Positions 1 through 11,587 of a stretch of 64,000 nt of DNA are shown piece after piece. The stretch's first letter is position 1. Every line of letters begins with the position of its first letter. The stretch comes from Antedon mediterranea. Its lineage: Eukaryota > Echinodermata > Crinoidea > Comatulida > Antedonidae. Below the pieces are notes generated by a model that ran no database searches, was not told the DNA's origin, and saw nothing but the letters and a program-made list of their open reading frames with translations. The position numbers and the translations under genes are program-made. The stretch covers positions 34,295,648-34,359,647 of the forward strand of contig NC_092673.1 in the NCBI RefSeq assembly GCF_964355755.1, in the 5' to 3' direction.

Positions 1-1
1 C

Positions 2-271
2 GATATATTAAGATTCAAGTTAGAAGAACCGCAATTTCTTGAAGCCGAACCGTCGCAACTACGAAAAGCGTGGATTGGAATGTTGTCCGAGGGTACGGAG
101 ATTAAACTGAGAGAACAATTTGGACACGACGTGGACACTTATTTACGCCATATAAGACTGGTAGAAGATGAAATTATAGAAAAGGACAAACTGCACAGAT
201 TCAGACCATTGGTTTACAAGACTGGTGAAAAGAAACTTTCACGGTGTACGTGTTCAAAACAAACGTTATGA
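2..271 (+). CDS. 3' terminal exon of an unrecognised gene (partial)
   Basis: An open frame runs from the left edge of the window to a TAA at 269-271, 89 codons in all. It is open from the first complete codon, so the true start lies outside the window. The composition is that of a soluble protein: charged, with an amphipathic stretch (KLEEPQFLEAEPSQLRKAW) followed by a Lys/Arg-rich tail ending CTCSKQTL. An AATAAA lies 96 bases after the stop, which supports a genuine gene end. I could not name the family with confidence; a Golgi sulfotransferase or glycosyltransferase C-terminus was considered but no diagnostic motif is present. No splice acceptor is visible, because the exon begins upstream. 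Confidence 0.6.
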   Translation, partial: DILRFKLEEPQFLEAEPSQLRKAWIGMLSEGTEIKLREQFGHDVDTYLRHIRLVEDEIIEKDKLHRFRPLVYKTGEKKLSRCTCSKQTL

Positions 272-366
272 ACTTTTTATATGTATATTCATATTATGTT
301 TATGGTCTTTTATAAATGACATTGTATACATGTGGGTTTTTTTTTTGTGTGTGTGCGTGTGTTGCC

Positions 367-372
367 AATAAA
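367..372 (+). promoter_or_regulatory. Polyadenylation signal AATAAA
   Basis: AATAAA follows the stop at 271 and is preceded by a GT-rich run (about 336-361). It is the likely 3' end signal of the left-edge gene. Confidence 0.55.
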
Positions 373-732
373 ACGAATGAAATTTAGCCGTCTCGTTCTC
401 TGTTTTAATCATTACAGACAAGAATAGCATTGATAAACGCGCACTTTATAATGAACACAGATAGTATGTGTACTGTAAGAAAATACATCTCCGTAATTAT
501 TTTATACACTTCTCATCGAATATAAAGAAAATGTATACGACCGATTCTAGTAAAAAAAATGCCTATAAAGCGCCGCGCTGTTATCATGGTCTACCTGCAT
601 GCTTAACAATGAAGCGCGCTGTTATCATTGACTTGATGTTATATTTTCATTTAAAAAAAACATCCCTCAAGGAAAATGATAAGAAAAGATGATGGTCAAT
701 GGTGAGTAAAACAAATATATGTATCAAATACG

Positions 733-802
733 AGTCTCGAACCCTAGCCTAATGCTACAGCGTTACATTACGAGACTCAAGAACTACCCATTCAGCTGGC
801 TT
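733..802 (-). repeat. tRNA-like SINE head (degenerate)
   Basis: Read on the minus strand, this 70-base block has an A-box-like AGCTGAATGGG near its 5' end and a B-box-like GGGTTCGAGAC near its 3' end, at tRNA-like spacing. I cannot fold a full cloverleaf, so a tRNA-derived SINE fragment is more likely than a working tRNA gene. Confidence 0.4.
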
Positions 803-1008
803 ACAATCTACCGATATCATAACATTATTACTAATTTATCAAAAACTATAGAGGGCGCGATATCGGCGTAGATATAGAATCTAGGATTGGATTTACGACT
901 AGGCGCCTAGAGGCAGCCAGTTCAAATTTTTAATATATCAAATATGGAAACGAATTACTATATCACACATATTTGGGATAACAATTAAAAATATTTCTTT
1001 ATAGCTTT

Positions 1009-1490
1009 GTGACCTGGTGTGTACACTGACACACGCCATGGCCATTTCCATTGTAATCGATAAAAGCAAAGCAGACAGTTTTTATAGTAACAATTATGCA
1101 GTGTTTTAATTTTGGAAATTAAATTCCGTTTATACAGGTGTCATAGTCGAATCATCATTCGATAACAAAATTAATAAGGAGAAGGAGAAGGAGAAAGGAG
1201 GAGCGAGAGAGAACTAAATAAAATTTAAAACATAGCATTTTTTATTCGCTTATATTAAACTATAAATAATAATAATACATATTAAACATAATAATTTCTT
1301 AAAAAGTAATTGACCCTGACTCTTTGGGACCGGTGTATACATTGACCGACGGTGACGCTTATTTCCATATTGCCGATGGTTTTATTGTAACACTGCAGTA
1401 ACTAACGATAGAATTACACCCGTTTGTGCCTGTCATTCGAAAACCCTACGCAAATTAAGCAGGGTATGAGGAGCAAGAGGAGGCACGATA
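1009..1490. repeat. Degenerate tandem duplication, about 310-bp period
   Basis: Two blocks, about 1009-1210 and 1321-1490, share a scattered but ordered set of words: a GGTGTRTACAYTGAC-like start, then ATTTCCAT, then a GAGGAGCRAGAG purine run. The copies are strongly diverged, which suggests an old duplication upstream of the AlkB-like locus. No coding potential is seen. Confidence 0.4.
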
Positions 1491-1608
1491 TATTCAATAC
1501 GAATTTAAAAGCGCGCACACACACACATTAGTAATCGATAACCATTCATCGGTTTTGTTGTTTGTTGACAAATCGCGTGTAGTTAACATTCATCGCAACG
1601 GAGATGGT

Positions 1609-1616
1609 ATAAAAAT
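1609..1616 (+). promoter_or_regulatory. TATA box candidate
   Basis: TATAAAAA lies 15 bases before the ATG at 1624. It would be the core promoter of the AlkB-like locus only if the 5' UTR is very short or translation starts further in. The spacing is tight for a canonical promoter, so this is a weak call. Confidence 0.3.
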
Positions 1617-1623
1617 AGACAGT

Positions 1624-2277
1624 ATGGAGTTTTATTTCGGTTTTCCTTCACACACCGTATGCAGACCGGAAGGAAACCTGAAATGTGTACGTGTACATCT
1701 GCTACATAGACGGATAGCACACACTATTTTTTAAAAATGTAGGAAAATACATTTATTCACTTCTATATATAAATTACGCAATGTGATCAGTGAAGTAGAT
1801 CACATTAGATGTGCAGCGTACGGTGATTTGGAGTTATCATTCCAAATAGGAGTTCACACAAACATCGACGATACAACAAGAAGTCCTCTGTGTTACTGGC
1901 CGAAATTTCTACTCGAAATGCGTGAATGGATACACATTGCGACTGGTCATAGTTACATTATGGTGACTTTGACAAGAGCAGAGGATTCAGCGGAATGCTA
2001 TCTTAATAATGTACAAAGGAGCGAAACAAGTCCTGTATGCATTATGTCTCTTGGACCTACTAGAATCTGTAGATTCGAACACCGTACAAAAAACCCCATT
2101 AAACCGGTGAACATAAAAATGGAGCATGGTTCGATGCTGGTAAAAAATTCTGAAACAATCAATGAATGGTCAAGAACTGTACCAAAGACAGATGGAATAG
2201 GAAGCACCAGCATATTAACATTTATGAACATTGAAAGGTATAGTAACATCAATATTACAACAAACAATGTATTGTAG
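1624..2277 (+). pseudogene. AlkB-like 2-oxoglutarate dioxygenase domain, catalytic residues lost
   Basis: From ATG 1624 one frame runs to TAG 2275-2277 (218 codons), interrupted only by a TAA at 1732-1734. The downstream part shows the AlkB/ALKBH2-type order: AYGD..L, then TGHSYIMV, then SPVCIMSLGPTRICRFEHR, then HGSMLV, W..TVPK and ILTF. In active AlkB enzymes a His-x-Asp pair and a later His bind iron, and Arg residues bind 2-oxoglutarate. Here the HxD position reads NVQ, the third ligand reads Arg in WSRTVP, and the Arg after LTF is Met. It therefore looks unable to bind iron or cosubstrate. The stop at 1732 may be a real lesion, or the 5' part may be non-coding with the protein entering by splicing or from a later Met. 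AATAAA follows at 2453. It could be a decayed AlkB relative or a domain carried by a mobile element. Confidence 0.6.
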
Positions 2278-2452
2278 TAAATTCTTGGAGCGGTAACGTT
2301 AAATCATGAACGTCAGCCAGTCACTAGAAGACACACACACATCCCGCATGCAGAGCAGAACGAAACATGAAAATATATCTGCTACATTTTCAACTTAATA
2401 ACCTTTTTCATACATTATGATTTACTTTATTATAACTCTAAAATATGAAAGA

Positions 2453-2458
2453 AATAAA
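2453..2458 (+). promoter_or_regulatory. Polyadenylation signal AATAAA
   Basis: This signal lies 176 bases after the stop of the AlkB-like frame and is followed by a T-rich stretch. It suggests the locus once made, or still makes, a polyadenylated transcript. Confidence 0.45.
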
Positions 2459-2683
2459 TCTTTATTTGAATTGAATTGAATTATTTTAATACCAATGGTA
2501 GGAAACTAGTATTTGGACGTTTATGAACTTTAATTTATTAATGCATCATGTGACAATTTGAATTATCTTTATTTTATTACAAAATACTAATAAATTTTTC
2601 GAGTGTAAAACAATCAAGCATAGATTCTCTTTATTACTCTCAGTGTTTTATGTGTGTGAATTATGCAGTTCTGATCCTGATAG

Positions 2684-2827
2684 AGCAGTAACACGCATCC
2701 GTATCCAATTTTGAAAGTCAACGACGACGTACCGCTCATAGTAAGCGTCGAAAAATCCAGATCCGAATACAATGCGGTGGTGGTGGCCAAAGAAGAAGTT
2801 TCATCTGCGAAACGACCATGTAGATGA
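2684..2827 (+). CDS. Possible terminal exon, 47 codons, unrecognised
   Basis: A short open frame ends at TGA 2825-2827 and encodes a hydrophilic peptide containing LKVNDDVPLIVSVEKSRSEY and a C-terminal KEEVSSAKRPCR. Codon use and the alternating hydrophobic/charged pattern look like real coding sequence, and AATAAA follows at 2841. A stop (TAG) lies immediately upstream, so it needs a splice acceptor inside GATAGAGCAG, which is weak. The stronger acceptor TTACTCTCAG near 2642 opens another frame. It is either a real last exon with an unusual acceptor or a pseudogene fragment. No family is recognised. Confidence 0.3.
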   Translation, partial: SSNTHPYPILKVNDDVPLIVSVEKSRSEYNAVVVAKEEVSSAKRPCR

Positions 2828-2849
2828 TTTTTGTTTTTTTAATAAATTA

Positions 2850-3480
2850 GTAGTATAGTAGTAGTAGTTGCACAGAAATGGATTGAACTTCTGTATACAT
2901 AATTTCATGTATACTTTTACGTAACAGTATAGCCAATATAACTTGTGATTTTTTACTTACTTACATTAATTTATTGAATATTGTTATGTGTTATGATGTG
3001 GACTTTGTTTTGAAATAAACGTGAATTGATTGAATTGGATTTTATAAATTATAGATATAGGGTACAATACTTTGTTGTCACTGAATCATGGGCATTAGTT
3101 TTGTTTACCTTATGCGAAGACTCCTTCAAGAAAGAAGAAAAGGAACAATAAAAAATGTGAGGCTGAACCTTGTGGTGGAACAGCAAATGAATCATGGATT
3201 TCGTGTGACATCTCTGGCAGGTGGCATCACCAAAACACCTGCACATCCCCCATGCATAGGCTTCTTCAGGAAGGAAAAAGGGAACCCTTAAAAAGTGTGA
3301 GGCTGAACCTTGCAATGGAACTGAGAGTGCCAACGAATGGATATATGTCCTCTCACATATCATACCACATAACGTGGCAGAGTAATTCAACAGCATAAAT
3401 AAATTTCCCTTTAGCATAGTAACTACATAGCCTTTTTGGGTTTTCATTGATGTCACCATTATACTAAGTTTAATTTACTG
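2850..3480. other. Intergenic stretch with a small internal duplication
   Basis: No supported gene. Two related segments (about 3119-3175 and 3258-3312) repeat a CTTCA(G/A)GAAGGAA..GGAAC..GTGAGGCTGAACCTTG pattern. The short frames here on both strands are explained by this duplication and show no family signature. Confidence 0.4.
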
Positions 3481-4621
3481 CATAGACTGCCTGCATACTG
3501 TATATGGTTGAGATTCTGCTTATGTGACCACCTAACTTTAGGAAACATAACATGATACAATTTAAAGGAAATGATTTATTCAATGTACTAGATCTTACAG
3601 TAGGTTCGTTACCTTTAAAAGAATAAGTTAACCTTCTTCTTGAGATTGCTGAACTATCTAAATTGAAGAGTTGTGATGTTGAATGAATATCATTAGGTAA
3701 ATTGACGTTGATGGAATATTAGAATTGAAGGATTCTACAGTACCAGCCAGAAAGTTTGATCTCGACTCAGGTTGATAAAGACAGCATGGAGAGAATGGAA
3801 GACAACCAAGGTTGTTAAAATTCTGCCTATTTGATCACATACCTTTAGGACACATTATCAAGTTCTCTTGAACTTGAATAAAAATTTATTGAGGTACAGG
3901 TACAGTAATACTATTCTGCCACCTCAATGGACCCTTGGAAGGAGCCACAAAATACCGGATATAGGTTTGTCCACGGTGATACTGATTTGATCCTGTTAAC
4001 GAGATGAAGATAGAAAGTGGCAAGAGAGAATAGTGTACATGGCTGGTGAGATCCACCCTAGCCATAACACTAGGTTTTGGAAAGCAAGGGAGGTACAGGC
4101 AAGTCGACTTTGGCAAGACAACAACAATAAGACCGCCAACGTTTTATTTGCTCACAATGGGGAAAGAATTGTCGTTTTTGACTTTTGCAGAACTAATGAG
4201 GACAAAGTCAACTACCAAGTAATTTGAAGCCATTAAAAATGGTTTTATTTTAACTCTAAACGAATCAATTACAAAAGTATTTGATATTCCACATGTAATT
4301 ATTTTTGCTAACTTTGCACCATGACAAATTTAAGTGTTGATAAATGGATAATCCTTCACGTTTATTAACCTATCCAGAACAACTAATTACACTTAGTCTT
4401 GAATATCATCAAATCACCAGTTTAATGACCCGAGAGAGATAGGTTGATCTTATAAATCCGAGACAAAGCCTAAAATCCTCATATGAAGAATGGAGCAAAT
4501 GATTAAATGCACAAGATGATGAAGGCTATATAGTGTCCTATATAACCTTTTATTAGAAATTGCCAAGTACAAGAAAACACTGAACATAATTTATTCAATG
4601 CACTAAAACTTTGGTCACCAT

Positions 4622-5719
4622 AGATCATTCCTACTAAAATCAACCTCTCTTAAAGATTACTTAGCATTAATCCAAGTTTGATATTCTTTTTTGTTGATCC
4701 TATAAAAATAATAAAATAATAACTCAATTAAATTAAAAATATGTTTTGCAAATGCTCTATTCACATTCTAAAGCTGACAGGTGACCTTGTTTTCAATCTT
4801 CTTGACCTTTCACCATGTCGTTCCACTGTTCAAACCTGGCTTTTTCTTTCTTGGTAATTTGAGTGTTCTAATTTTGCATTGTGGTTGAGTTGAATTGCAT
4901 GATCTATGTCCGATTGATTGATAAGCAAGTTGAGATATTAAACTGGTGTTTTCTTTTTTACTTCTTGTTCTCCGATATAAATATGGTCACAGTTTAACAG
5001 GCCACTTTAATGCAGCCACAACTTTCCATTTTATCTTTTGGATTTAGTTATATGTGGTATAAAAAGTCTTTGTTTCGAGGGTTTCCATGAAAATAATAGA
5101 ACACCGCTGAATCTTCTCAATTATTTCTTTTGTTTGAAGTTGCCTTTTGTAGGACTACCAAAGCACAATAATTACAAGGCTCATCGGATCTATTGATTTA
5201 AAAAAAAAATAAAATCATCTTCTCTACGTTTCAGCATCTTTGTATCTTATGTGCAAGAGTTACCATAGATGGTGAGTTACACTAATTGGATATCATGTGA
5301 TTGTTGACTTCAAATAGTTATCCAGGTTAATTTCCATAATTTTATTGGTCTGTACAGGTTGACTTAGTTGTTAGTCAATGATTCTTCAAATCTTTCTCAA
5401 ATATAGGTTTGATGATGACTGCCACTGATGTAATCACTTGTTATTCCATAATGTTCTAGCCATTCCATAAACTTGTTTGTGATAATAAGCGTCTTCTTGT
5501 TGCATCACTGCTGTCAACAACACACAGGTGATGTTAGACCAGACTAAAAATAACAGCACCAGTCTACTTGAGAAAGCAAAGAGCATTCGCGAAACATAGT
5601 TATAAGGTACTATATTTTTGTACTTAAATTCTTTATTTTGTATTAGATTTAAAAAAAAGATAAAACTTAGGGTATCGTTAAGCAATATCTACAGAGGTTG
5701 ATTTTAGTAGGAATGATCT
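4622..5719. repeat. Inverted repeat pair about 1.1 kb apart
   Basis: A block of about 26 bases at 4622-4647 (core GATCATTCCTACTAAAATC) recurs as its reverse complement at about 5692-5719, with weaker matching flanks. The interior has no clear frame. It may mark a small TIR element or an inversion within the duplicated field. Confidence 0.45.
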
Positions 5720-6405
5720 ACAGTAATTCAAGTTCTAATGCATCAAAAAAATAATGTACAGGTAATTTTTATTCTCAACCTAAAAAGACAAATACCTTTT
5801 TTATGTATTTTTCAGTGAATCGTTTAGTCACTTGATTTATTTAATAAACTTACTGAATTTACTGGAGTAAACCTTCTATTAGAAATTGCTAAACTACCAA
5901 AATTGGAAGAACGTCGCAAATACAATTGCAAATCGCAAATACCATGAAAATGTCAAAAAAAAGAAAAAGCTAAAGGAGCAATCAGTTTGTAATATCCGTA
6001 AAATGCATTTCCAAAATACCTAATATATTCGATTCAGACACGAATGATGAAACGTTTAATCACTGAATGGAAATGATTTATTCAATGAACTACAATTTAC
6101 TGGAAGTAAACCTTCTATTAGAAATTGCAAAACTATCCAATTTCGAAGAATGCATAAAAACCATCACTCAACTGCACAAAGTGAATGGCTGAGCAAGACA
6201 GATCATCACAAAAATGATGAAGAAATTTAATAGGTAAAATTCGTCACAACCAATCTTTTATTAGACATTGCTAAACTGACAAAATTGAAGACTGCTACAG
6301 GTCTTTTAACAAAAATATGAGGATTACAACAGTAACACACTTTGAATTATCAACTGATCCAAATGCAGCAGAGGTACCAACACTGTCTGTGGAGAAGCTC
6401 CTGTA

Positions 6406-6681
6406 GTAAAGAAATTATGAGATATTCTTCCCAGAAGAATATCTGCTTATTAACGGAAGAGATTGAGTCTGATAAAGAAAGTTGTCACTGATAAGAAGTG
6501 AACACAAAAGTGTACAGGTAATTTTTATTCTCAACCTAAAAAGACAAATACCTTTGAAGGTAAGAATCCTGTAGTAAAGAAATTATGAGATATTCTTCCC
6601 AGAAGAATATCTGCTTATTAACGGAAGAGATTGAGTCTGATAAAGAAAGTTGTCACTGATAAGAAGTGAACACAGAAGTGT
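6406..6681 (+). repeat. Direct duplication of about 110 bp
   Basis: The segment at about 6406-6516, with AGATATTCTTCCCAGAAGAA near its centre, is repeated almost identically at about 6571-6681. About 55 bp lies between the copies, including one of the 40-bp repeats. It is the freshest duplication in this field. Confidence 0.7.
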
Positions 6682-6830
6682 TGGAAAGGTTCTCAATAGA
6701 CTTTACATCTAAACATTTGGGATGCAGTATTTGAATTGGACATTGAGCCTTTTCAATAATATTTGGGATGTAGTATTTAGACTGGAGATAGAGTCCGATA
6801 AAACAAGTTATTACTGTATATTATTATTTC

Positions 6831-7160
6831 TTGATGTGGCAGAAAAATTGCAAGCGTTTTTGGAAGAAAATACTGAAAGAAAGCACAATGAAATGTGACA
6901 ACGTTTCTGAGATATTGTTTGAAGTAGAGAGAGAAATCTCGACAAAAAAGACAGTTTCGTCGTGCTTTGCTGTACATAACAGCGACACGATGAAAGTAGC
7001 AGACATATTACAATGGAATGGCTTCACGTATATTAGAATGAAGCCAACAAAAGACAATCAAACAATAATGAAGTATGTCAAAAGATGCAAACGTGTTATT
7101 GTATTTCAAAATTTATTAGTGTTGGAAAGGTTCTCAATAGACTTTACATCTTTTCAGTAA
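6831..7160 (+). CDS. Hypothetical 109-codon frame inside the repeat field
   Basis: This frame is the longest in the 3.5-9.4 kb field. It encodes a basic, Cys-containing peptide with TVSSCFAVHNSDTMKVADIL and a following KRCKRVIVFQNLL strand. Its 3' end runs into a copy of the local repeat shared with about 6685-6710. No domain is recognised, and no splice sites or polyadenylation signal bound it clearly. It may be an exon of the decayed repeat gene or chance. Confidence 0.25.
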   Translation: MMWQKNCKRFWKKILKESTMKCDNVSEILFEVEREISTKKTVSSCFAVHNSDTMKVADILQWNGFTYIRMKPTKDNQTIMKYVKRCKRVIVFQNLLVLERFSIDFTSFQ

Positions 7161-8988
7161 TATTTGGGATGTAGTATTTAGACTGGAGATAAGAGTCCGA
7201 TAAAACAAGTTTTTCGGTTTACCTTTTGTTAAAATGCTGTCTGTTTTTAATTGAATGTAGGAGACATAATGAAAATAATTTCTTTTAATGCACAAGATTG
7301 TAATAAAGGTTTTTACAAAATATTTAGCAAAAAGATTGCTGTGAATAATATTAAATATGATTAATTAATTACAATGGAATGGCTTCACGTGTAATGAAGC
7401 CAACAAAAGACTTTACATCTAAACATTTGGGATGCAGTATTTGAATTGGGACAAAAATTCACACAAAAGAGATTGACTGTGAATAATATTAAATATGCAT
7501 ATTATGGAATGTAAAATATTTGTATTATATTAAAAGTTCTACTTAATATTGAGATGATAAAAAAAAGTAGCACTTTGGTTACAGTTCCTCCTGTTTGATC
7601 ATTTAGCTGTAGGAAACATATAATAATATGAAGAACTAATGATGTATTCCATGCACCAGAAGATAAAGGATATATACTGTATTATTTATTTATTCGGCAT
7701 GACTAAAAGCTTTATAAGTGAACACAGAAGTGTTGAGAAGGTTTACTTCATCAGAATTCAACAGACTTTACATCCAAAGGTTCCATTTCTTTCCACAGTT
7801 TCAGTCAGTGCTTGATCATGGTGCAAAATGATTTAATAATTTGCTACCCAACCTAAGCAGATGCGATAAAGGAGTTGAAGAGGAAGCAAAGACTTTTAAT
7901 AATTTGTTTAACTGTAATGTTTGCACTGGTTATTATCCCATTTTGGTTAAGATTCTTCCTATTTGACCACTATGACATATTATAGAATGTAAAATATTTG
8001 TATTATATTAAAAGTTCTACTTAAGATAAAAAAAAAAAGTAACTGTATTTTTATTCTCAACCTAAAAAGACAAATACCTTTTTATATGTATTTGAATTGG
8101 ACATTGAGCCTTTTCAAAACCATTAGGGATGTAGTATTTAGACTGGAGATTAAGTCCAATAAAACAAGTTTTTCGGTTTACCTTTTGTTAAAATGCTGTC
8201 TCTTTGATCAATTAGATGTAGGAGAAATGAAAATGATTTCTTTTAATGCACAAGATTGTAATAAATGTTATAATTATATATTAATATTTAGCAAAAATTC
8301 ACACAAAAGAGATTGCTGTGAATAATATTAAATATGACATATTATGGAATGCAAAATATTTGTATTATATTAAAAGTTCTACTTAGATAAAAAAAAAAGA
8401 TAATGAAGATACTGTAAACAAGACACATACCACTGTGGTGGGGAGATACAGTATGAAGAATTCCATAACTTTGTACGGTGCTTAATCGAAGAAAGTGCCG
8501 ATCAGAAAAATCTAATTCTGTTGCCACCGCCATTGCTGTGAATCTATGGGAAATGCATCAAAGTGGAAAATTACTCCTTTTGTTAAAATTCTGCCTATTT
8601 GATCAATTAGATGTAGGAGACATTTGGGATGCAGTATTTAAACTAGAGATTGAGCCTGGTGAAAAAAAACCTTTTTCAACTAATATTTGGGAAGTAGTAT
8701 TTAGACTGGAGATAACAAAGCTTAGAAACTAGTCAACACAATATTTTAAAAAGGTTGTGTTTATTCCAAACATTTGGGATTTAGTATTTAACTTGGAGAT
8801 TAACTAAGCTTTTAGAAACCATACAAAATAAAGATCAAAAGACAATAGCTGATCTATAGCTAATTATAGCTATTTTGTGTCACCTATACATTTTGCTAGT
8901 AGATAGGACAAAAGACATCACCATTGGTAGAAAATTTGTTCATTGCAGAAGATGAAGAAAATGACATTAGTTATGGCATCATAATCTA

Positions 8989-9366
8989 ATGAATTACACA
9001 AACTTAATTTCAATTACAATATTCAAGAGTTTCAAAACGATAAGAATTTTGAATCACAGCAAACCATTACCAGTTCCATACCATTTTAAAATCATCTTAC
9101 TGCGATTTATATCGTTGATTAAATATAAAGACTTGTCAAAATGTTTCAGTCACAATAACCTTAGTGATATCACAGGTTTTTACCAAGGCGTTATCATAGA
9201 TGGTCAGTGAATGAGCTAAAAGGAAAGTTTTGCTACAATTATCTTAATATCAGAAACAATAATCTCAGCAAAATCAAGATTTAACTAAATTGCAGGTCAT
9301 CTGTGAAGCAATATCACAAAATAACTAGATTTTCTCTATATCTCTCATAATAACCTCAATGACATC
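8989..9366 (+). pseudogene. Remnants of a leucine-rich-repeat gene
   Basis: Three short peptides in different frames match the LxLSxNNLxxI core of leucine-rich repeats: FSHNNLSDI at about 9143-9171, LNIRNNNLSKI at about 9243-9277 and LYISHNNLNDI at about 9334-9366. The spacing is near 95 bases instead of about 72 for contiguous repeats, and stops and frameshifts separate them. This is best read as a broken LRR array. LRR receptor families are large in echinoderms, which fits but is inference. Confidence 0.5.
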
Positions 9367-9369
9367 AAA

Positions 9370-10840
9370 GGTACTTAACTTGCCATAGTACCGTTTATTT
9401 CTCCAAGAAATGCAACATGGGTGGGTTCAATCGCCAACACAACAAATTTCAATTGATGTATATTTGATGTATAGGCCTATATTTCCATTATGCAGATTCC
9501 ATAATATCATTCATTGTTTAGTTAATCAAATTCAATCAAATGAATACATTTCAGAATTTAATAATTTTATAGGATATTGTACTTGTAGTGCAAAGCATAA
9601 AACAAAATTGTCAAAAAGAAGTTGGTGGCATTGGGTAAAGAATTAAAATAAAACATAGTTTTAAACAAAGGTAATTTAATTTATTTTGAAATAGAGCAAC
9701 ATAATTGGCCAATAGCTAGCCTCTTCGGATTTGTTGTACTGCCTATAATATCGCACACACAGTAGTTTTCGAGCAGCCTTCCTATCCGAAGAGTCTATTA
9801 AGTCCGAAACGAAAGGATGGAAGAACTATTGTACGGAAAACCCGAACAGATCTGTTTTGTACGATATGATATTGTATAAGGTGATAATATGTATTAAATT
9901 GCAAGATTTTCATAAAAAAAATATTTTATTTTTGTTCTGTGGTATATTATTTTTTTGGTTGTTCAAAAAACACAAAATTATGCCAGATTATGCTAAAAAC
10001 GGCTAAATAATGCAGCGGCATTATGCCAGATGCCGTGGGCCTCCAAATATGCCAAAAAGCATAATAATGCCAGAAATGGCAACTATGATTTGAGCACAAG
10101 CTAACTGTTTATATTTAACGTTCAATCAATAAGATAGATAACCTAAGTTAACCTGTTACATTTCGATTCAAACCTTGCTTTGAACGGGTGATCAGGGCCT
10201 CCTACACATCTGTTCAAACCTTGCTTTGAGGTGCCTGTACACAACAGTGTGGTTCAAGACTTGATGCAGAATGATCTAGAACCTACAGACAAAGAATTAA
10301 CTGAAGGCTACTCTGTATAACATTGAAAAGCAAATAATGGACTCAACCATTCTTAAAATAGGGGTTTGGATAGTCTTGGTTGAACAATTAGGTCACATTG
10401 TTATTTCCTATGTACAGTATTGTAAATTACTCAACACAGCCTTCTGACCATGGAATTAGATTGAAAGAGTGCAGTAAGGTTACAATAATGGAATTAAGGA
10501 AAATATTGTGTAGCATACAACCAATACATTCCAGTTTGTTCTATGATTTTAATTGTTTGAATTACGTTAGGCTTGCTATTAGCTATTAAATATGTTACTG
10601 TATATAGAAAATCTCTGATAGGATATTTGCCACCACTGAAAAATAATACTACAGTTGACTATGCTATTTTCAGTACATGTCTAGCTCATCTGCTAATTTT
10701 TTTAAATAAAGAAAACTTAAAATCATAAAGAAAAAAAATGATTGCCCTAAACAATACATAATGTTTCATAATTAAATACAAGCTGTTAGGAATCTCCACT
10801 TTAAAAAAGGGTGCTAATGATTCACATAAGAATTAAAAGG
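9370..10840. other. Gene-less stretch with short iterated words
   Basis: No supported gene. About 9975-10085 repeats the words TATGCC, ATGCCA and GGCATT in both orientations, suggesting the end of a degenerate transposon. About 10150-10220 contains TTCAAACCTTGCTTTGA twice. Short frames here carry no family signal. Confidence 0.4.
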
Positions 10841-11587
10841 ACGTTAAATAATAAAAATGTATTGAAAATATGCTAATTAATTTGTTTATAATTGATTTTA
10901 ATTAATTAATGAAGAATTTTTTTTTTTTTTTGGTTTTTTGTTTTTTTTTGTTCATATTTATTCATTCATTCATTATTATATTATTCTATTTGACTTTTTC
11001 ACTTCAAAAATTAATTTTTAAATTACAATTATGGGACATAAGGATAGGATTTTATACAGTAAACCATATTTTTAACCCTGAATTTATGGTTAAAATATGG
11101 TATTAAGGCTCTATGTTCCAAACTCTAGGGGGCGCATCGGGGTTATGTTATGGTTGGAGCGGCGTGATGTCCCATCATGAAGTAGATTATCGTTTTATTT
11201 TGCGACAAGCAATATATTATTTAGGGAAACTGAGTTGGTGGCTGGTTAAGGAATAAATACTTTTAAAATATCTTTTTTTCGATTTCATACCGTTTTCGAC
11301 TGCAAACCATTATGTCGATGGCTTGTTTTCCTGGTATCGCCCTCTTTTTAGGGCTTTAATTTTCTAAACTATAGAGGGCCTGGCAAATAAAATATTGAAA
11401 TAAATAATTTAATATCAAATTTATTTTTATTTTATTGTTTGATTTATATTATATATACATTATATTTATTGTAAAACTTACAGTTAATGAAATGGACATG
11501 ATAATATGCCCAGCCAGACCAAACAAAATGTGCTAGGCCCAGGCCTAGCCTATAAAGTAGGCTAGATAGGGCGGCCGGTACTACTTC

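Larger units (their letters stand above)
5758..8080 (+). repeat. Three direct copies of a 40-bp segment
   Basis: A segment starting TTTTTATTCTCAACCTAAAA and ending CAAATACCTTT occurs near 5765, 6520 and 8048 in the same orientation. The near-identity of the copies implies recent local duplication inside an otherwise old repeat field. Confidence 0.6.
3480..8830 (+). repeat. Field of degenerate, locally duplicated protein-coding repeats
   Basis: The region has no long frame but recurrent coding-like words. One class encodes NLLLEIAKLxKLEE-like peptides (about 3630, 4545, 5875, 6115 and 6255). A second encodes CLFDQLDVGD-like peptides (about 8205 and 8585, with weaker relatives near 3520, 3825 and 7595). 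A third encodes IWDxVFxLEIE (about 6713, 6761, 7160, 7421, 8126, 8623, 8683 and 8765). Frames shift between copies and stops interrupt them. The pattern fits a decayed tandem-repeat gene or exon cluster that has been shuffled by local duplication. I cannot assign the protein family. Confidence 0.5.

Noticed and set aside
3049-3459. Minus-strand 136-codon frame
   Set aside because: No domain, unusual composition, and it crosses a local duplication; judged chance.
6824-7057. Minus-strand frames opposite the 109-codon frame
   Set aside because: Low-complexity hydrophobic translations with no supporting signals.
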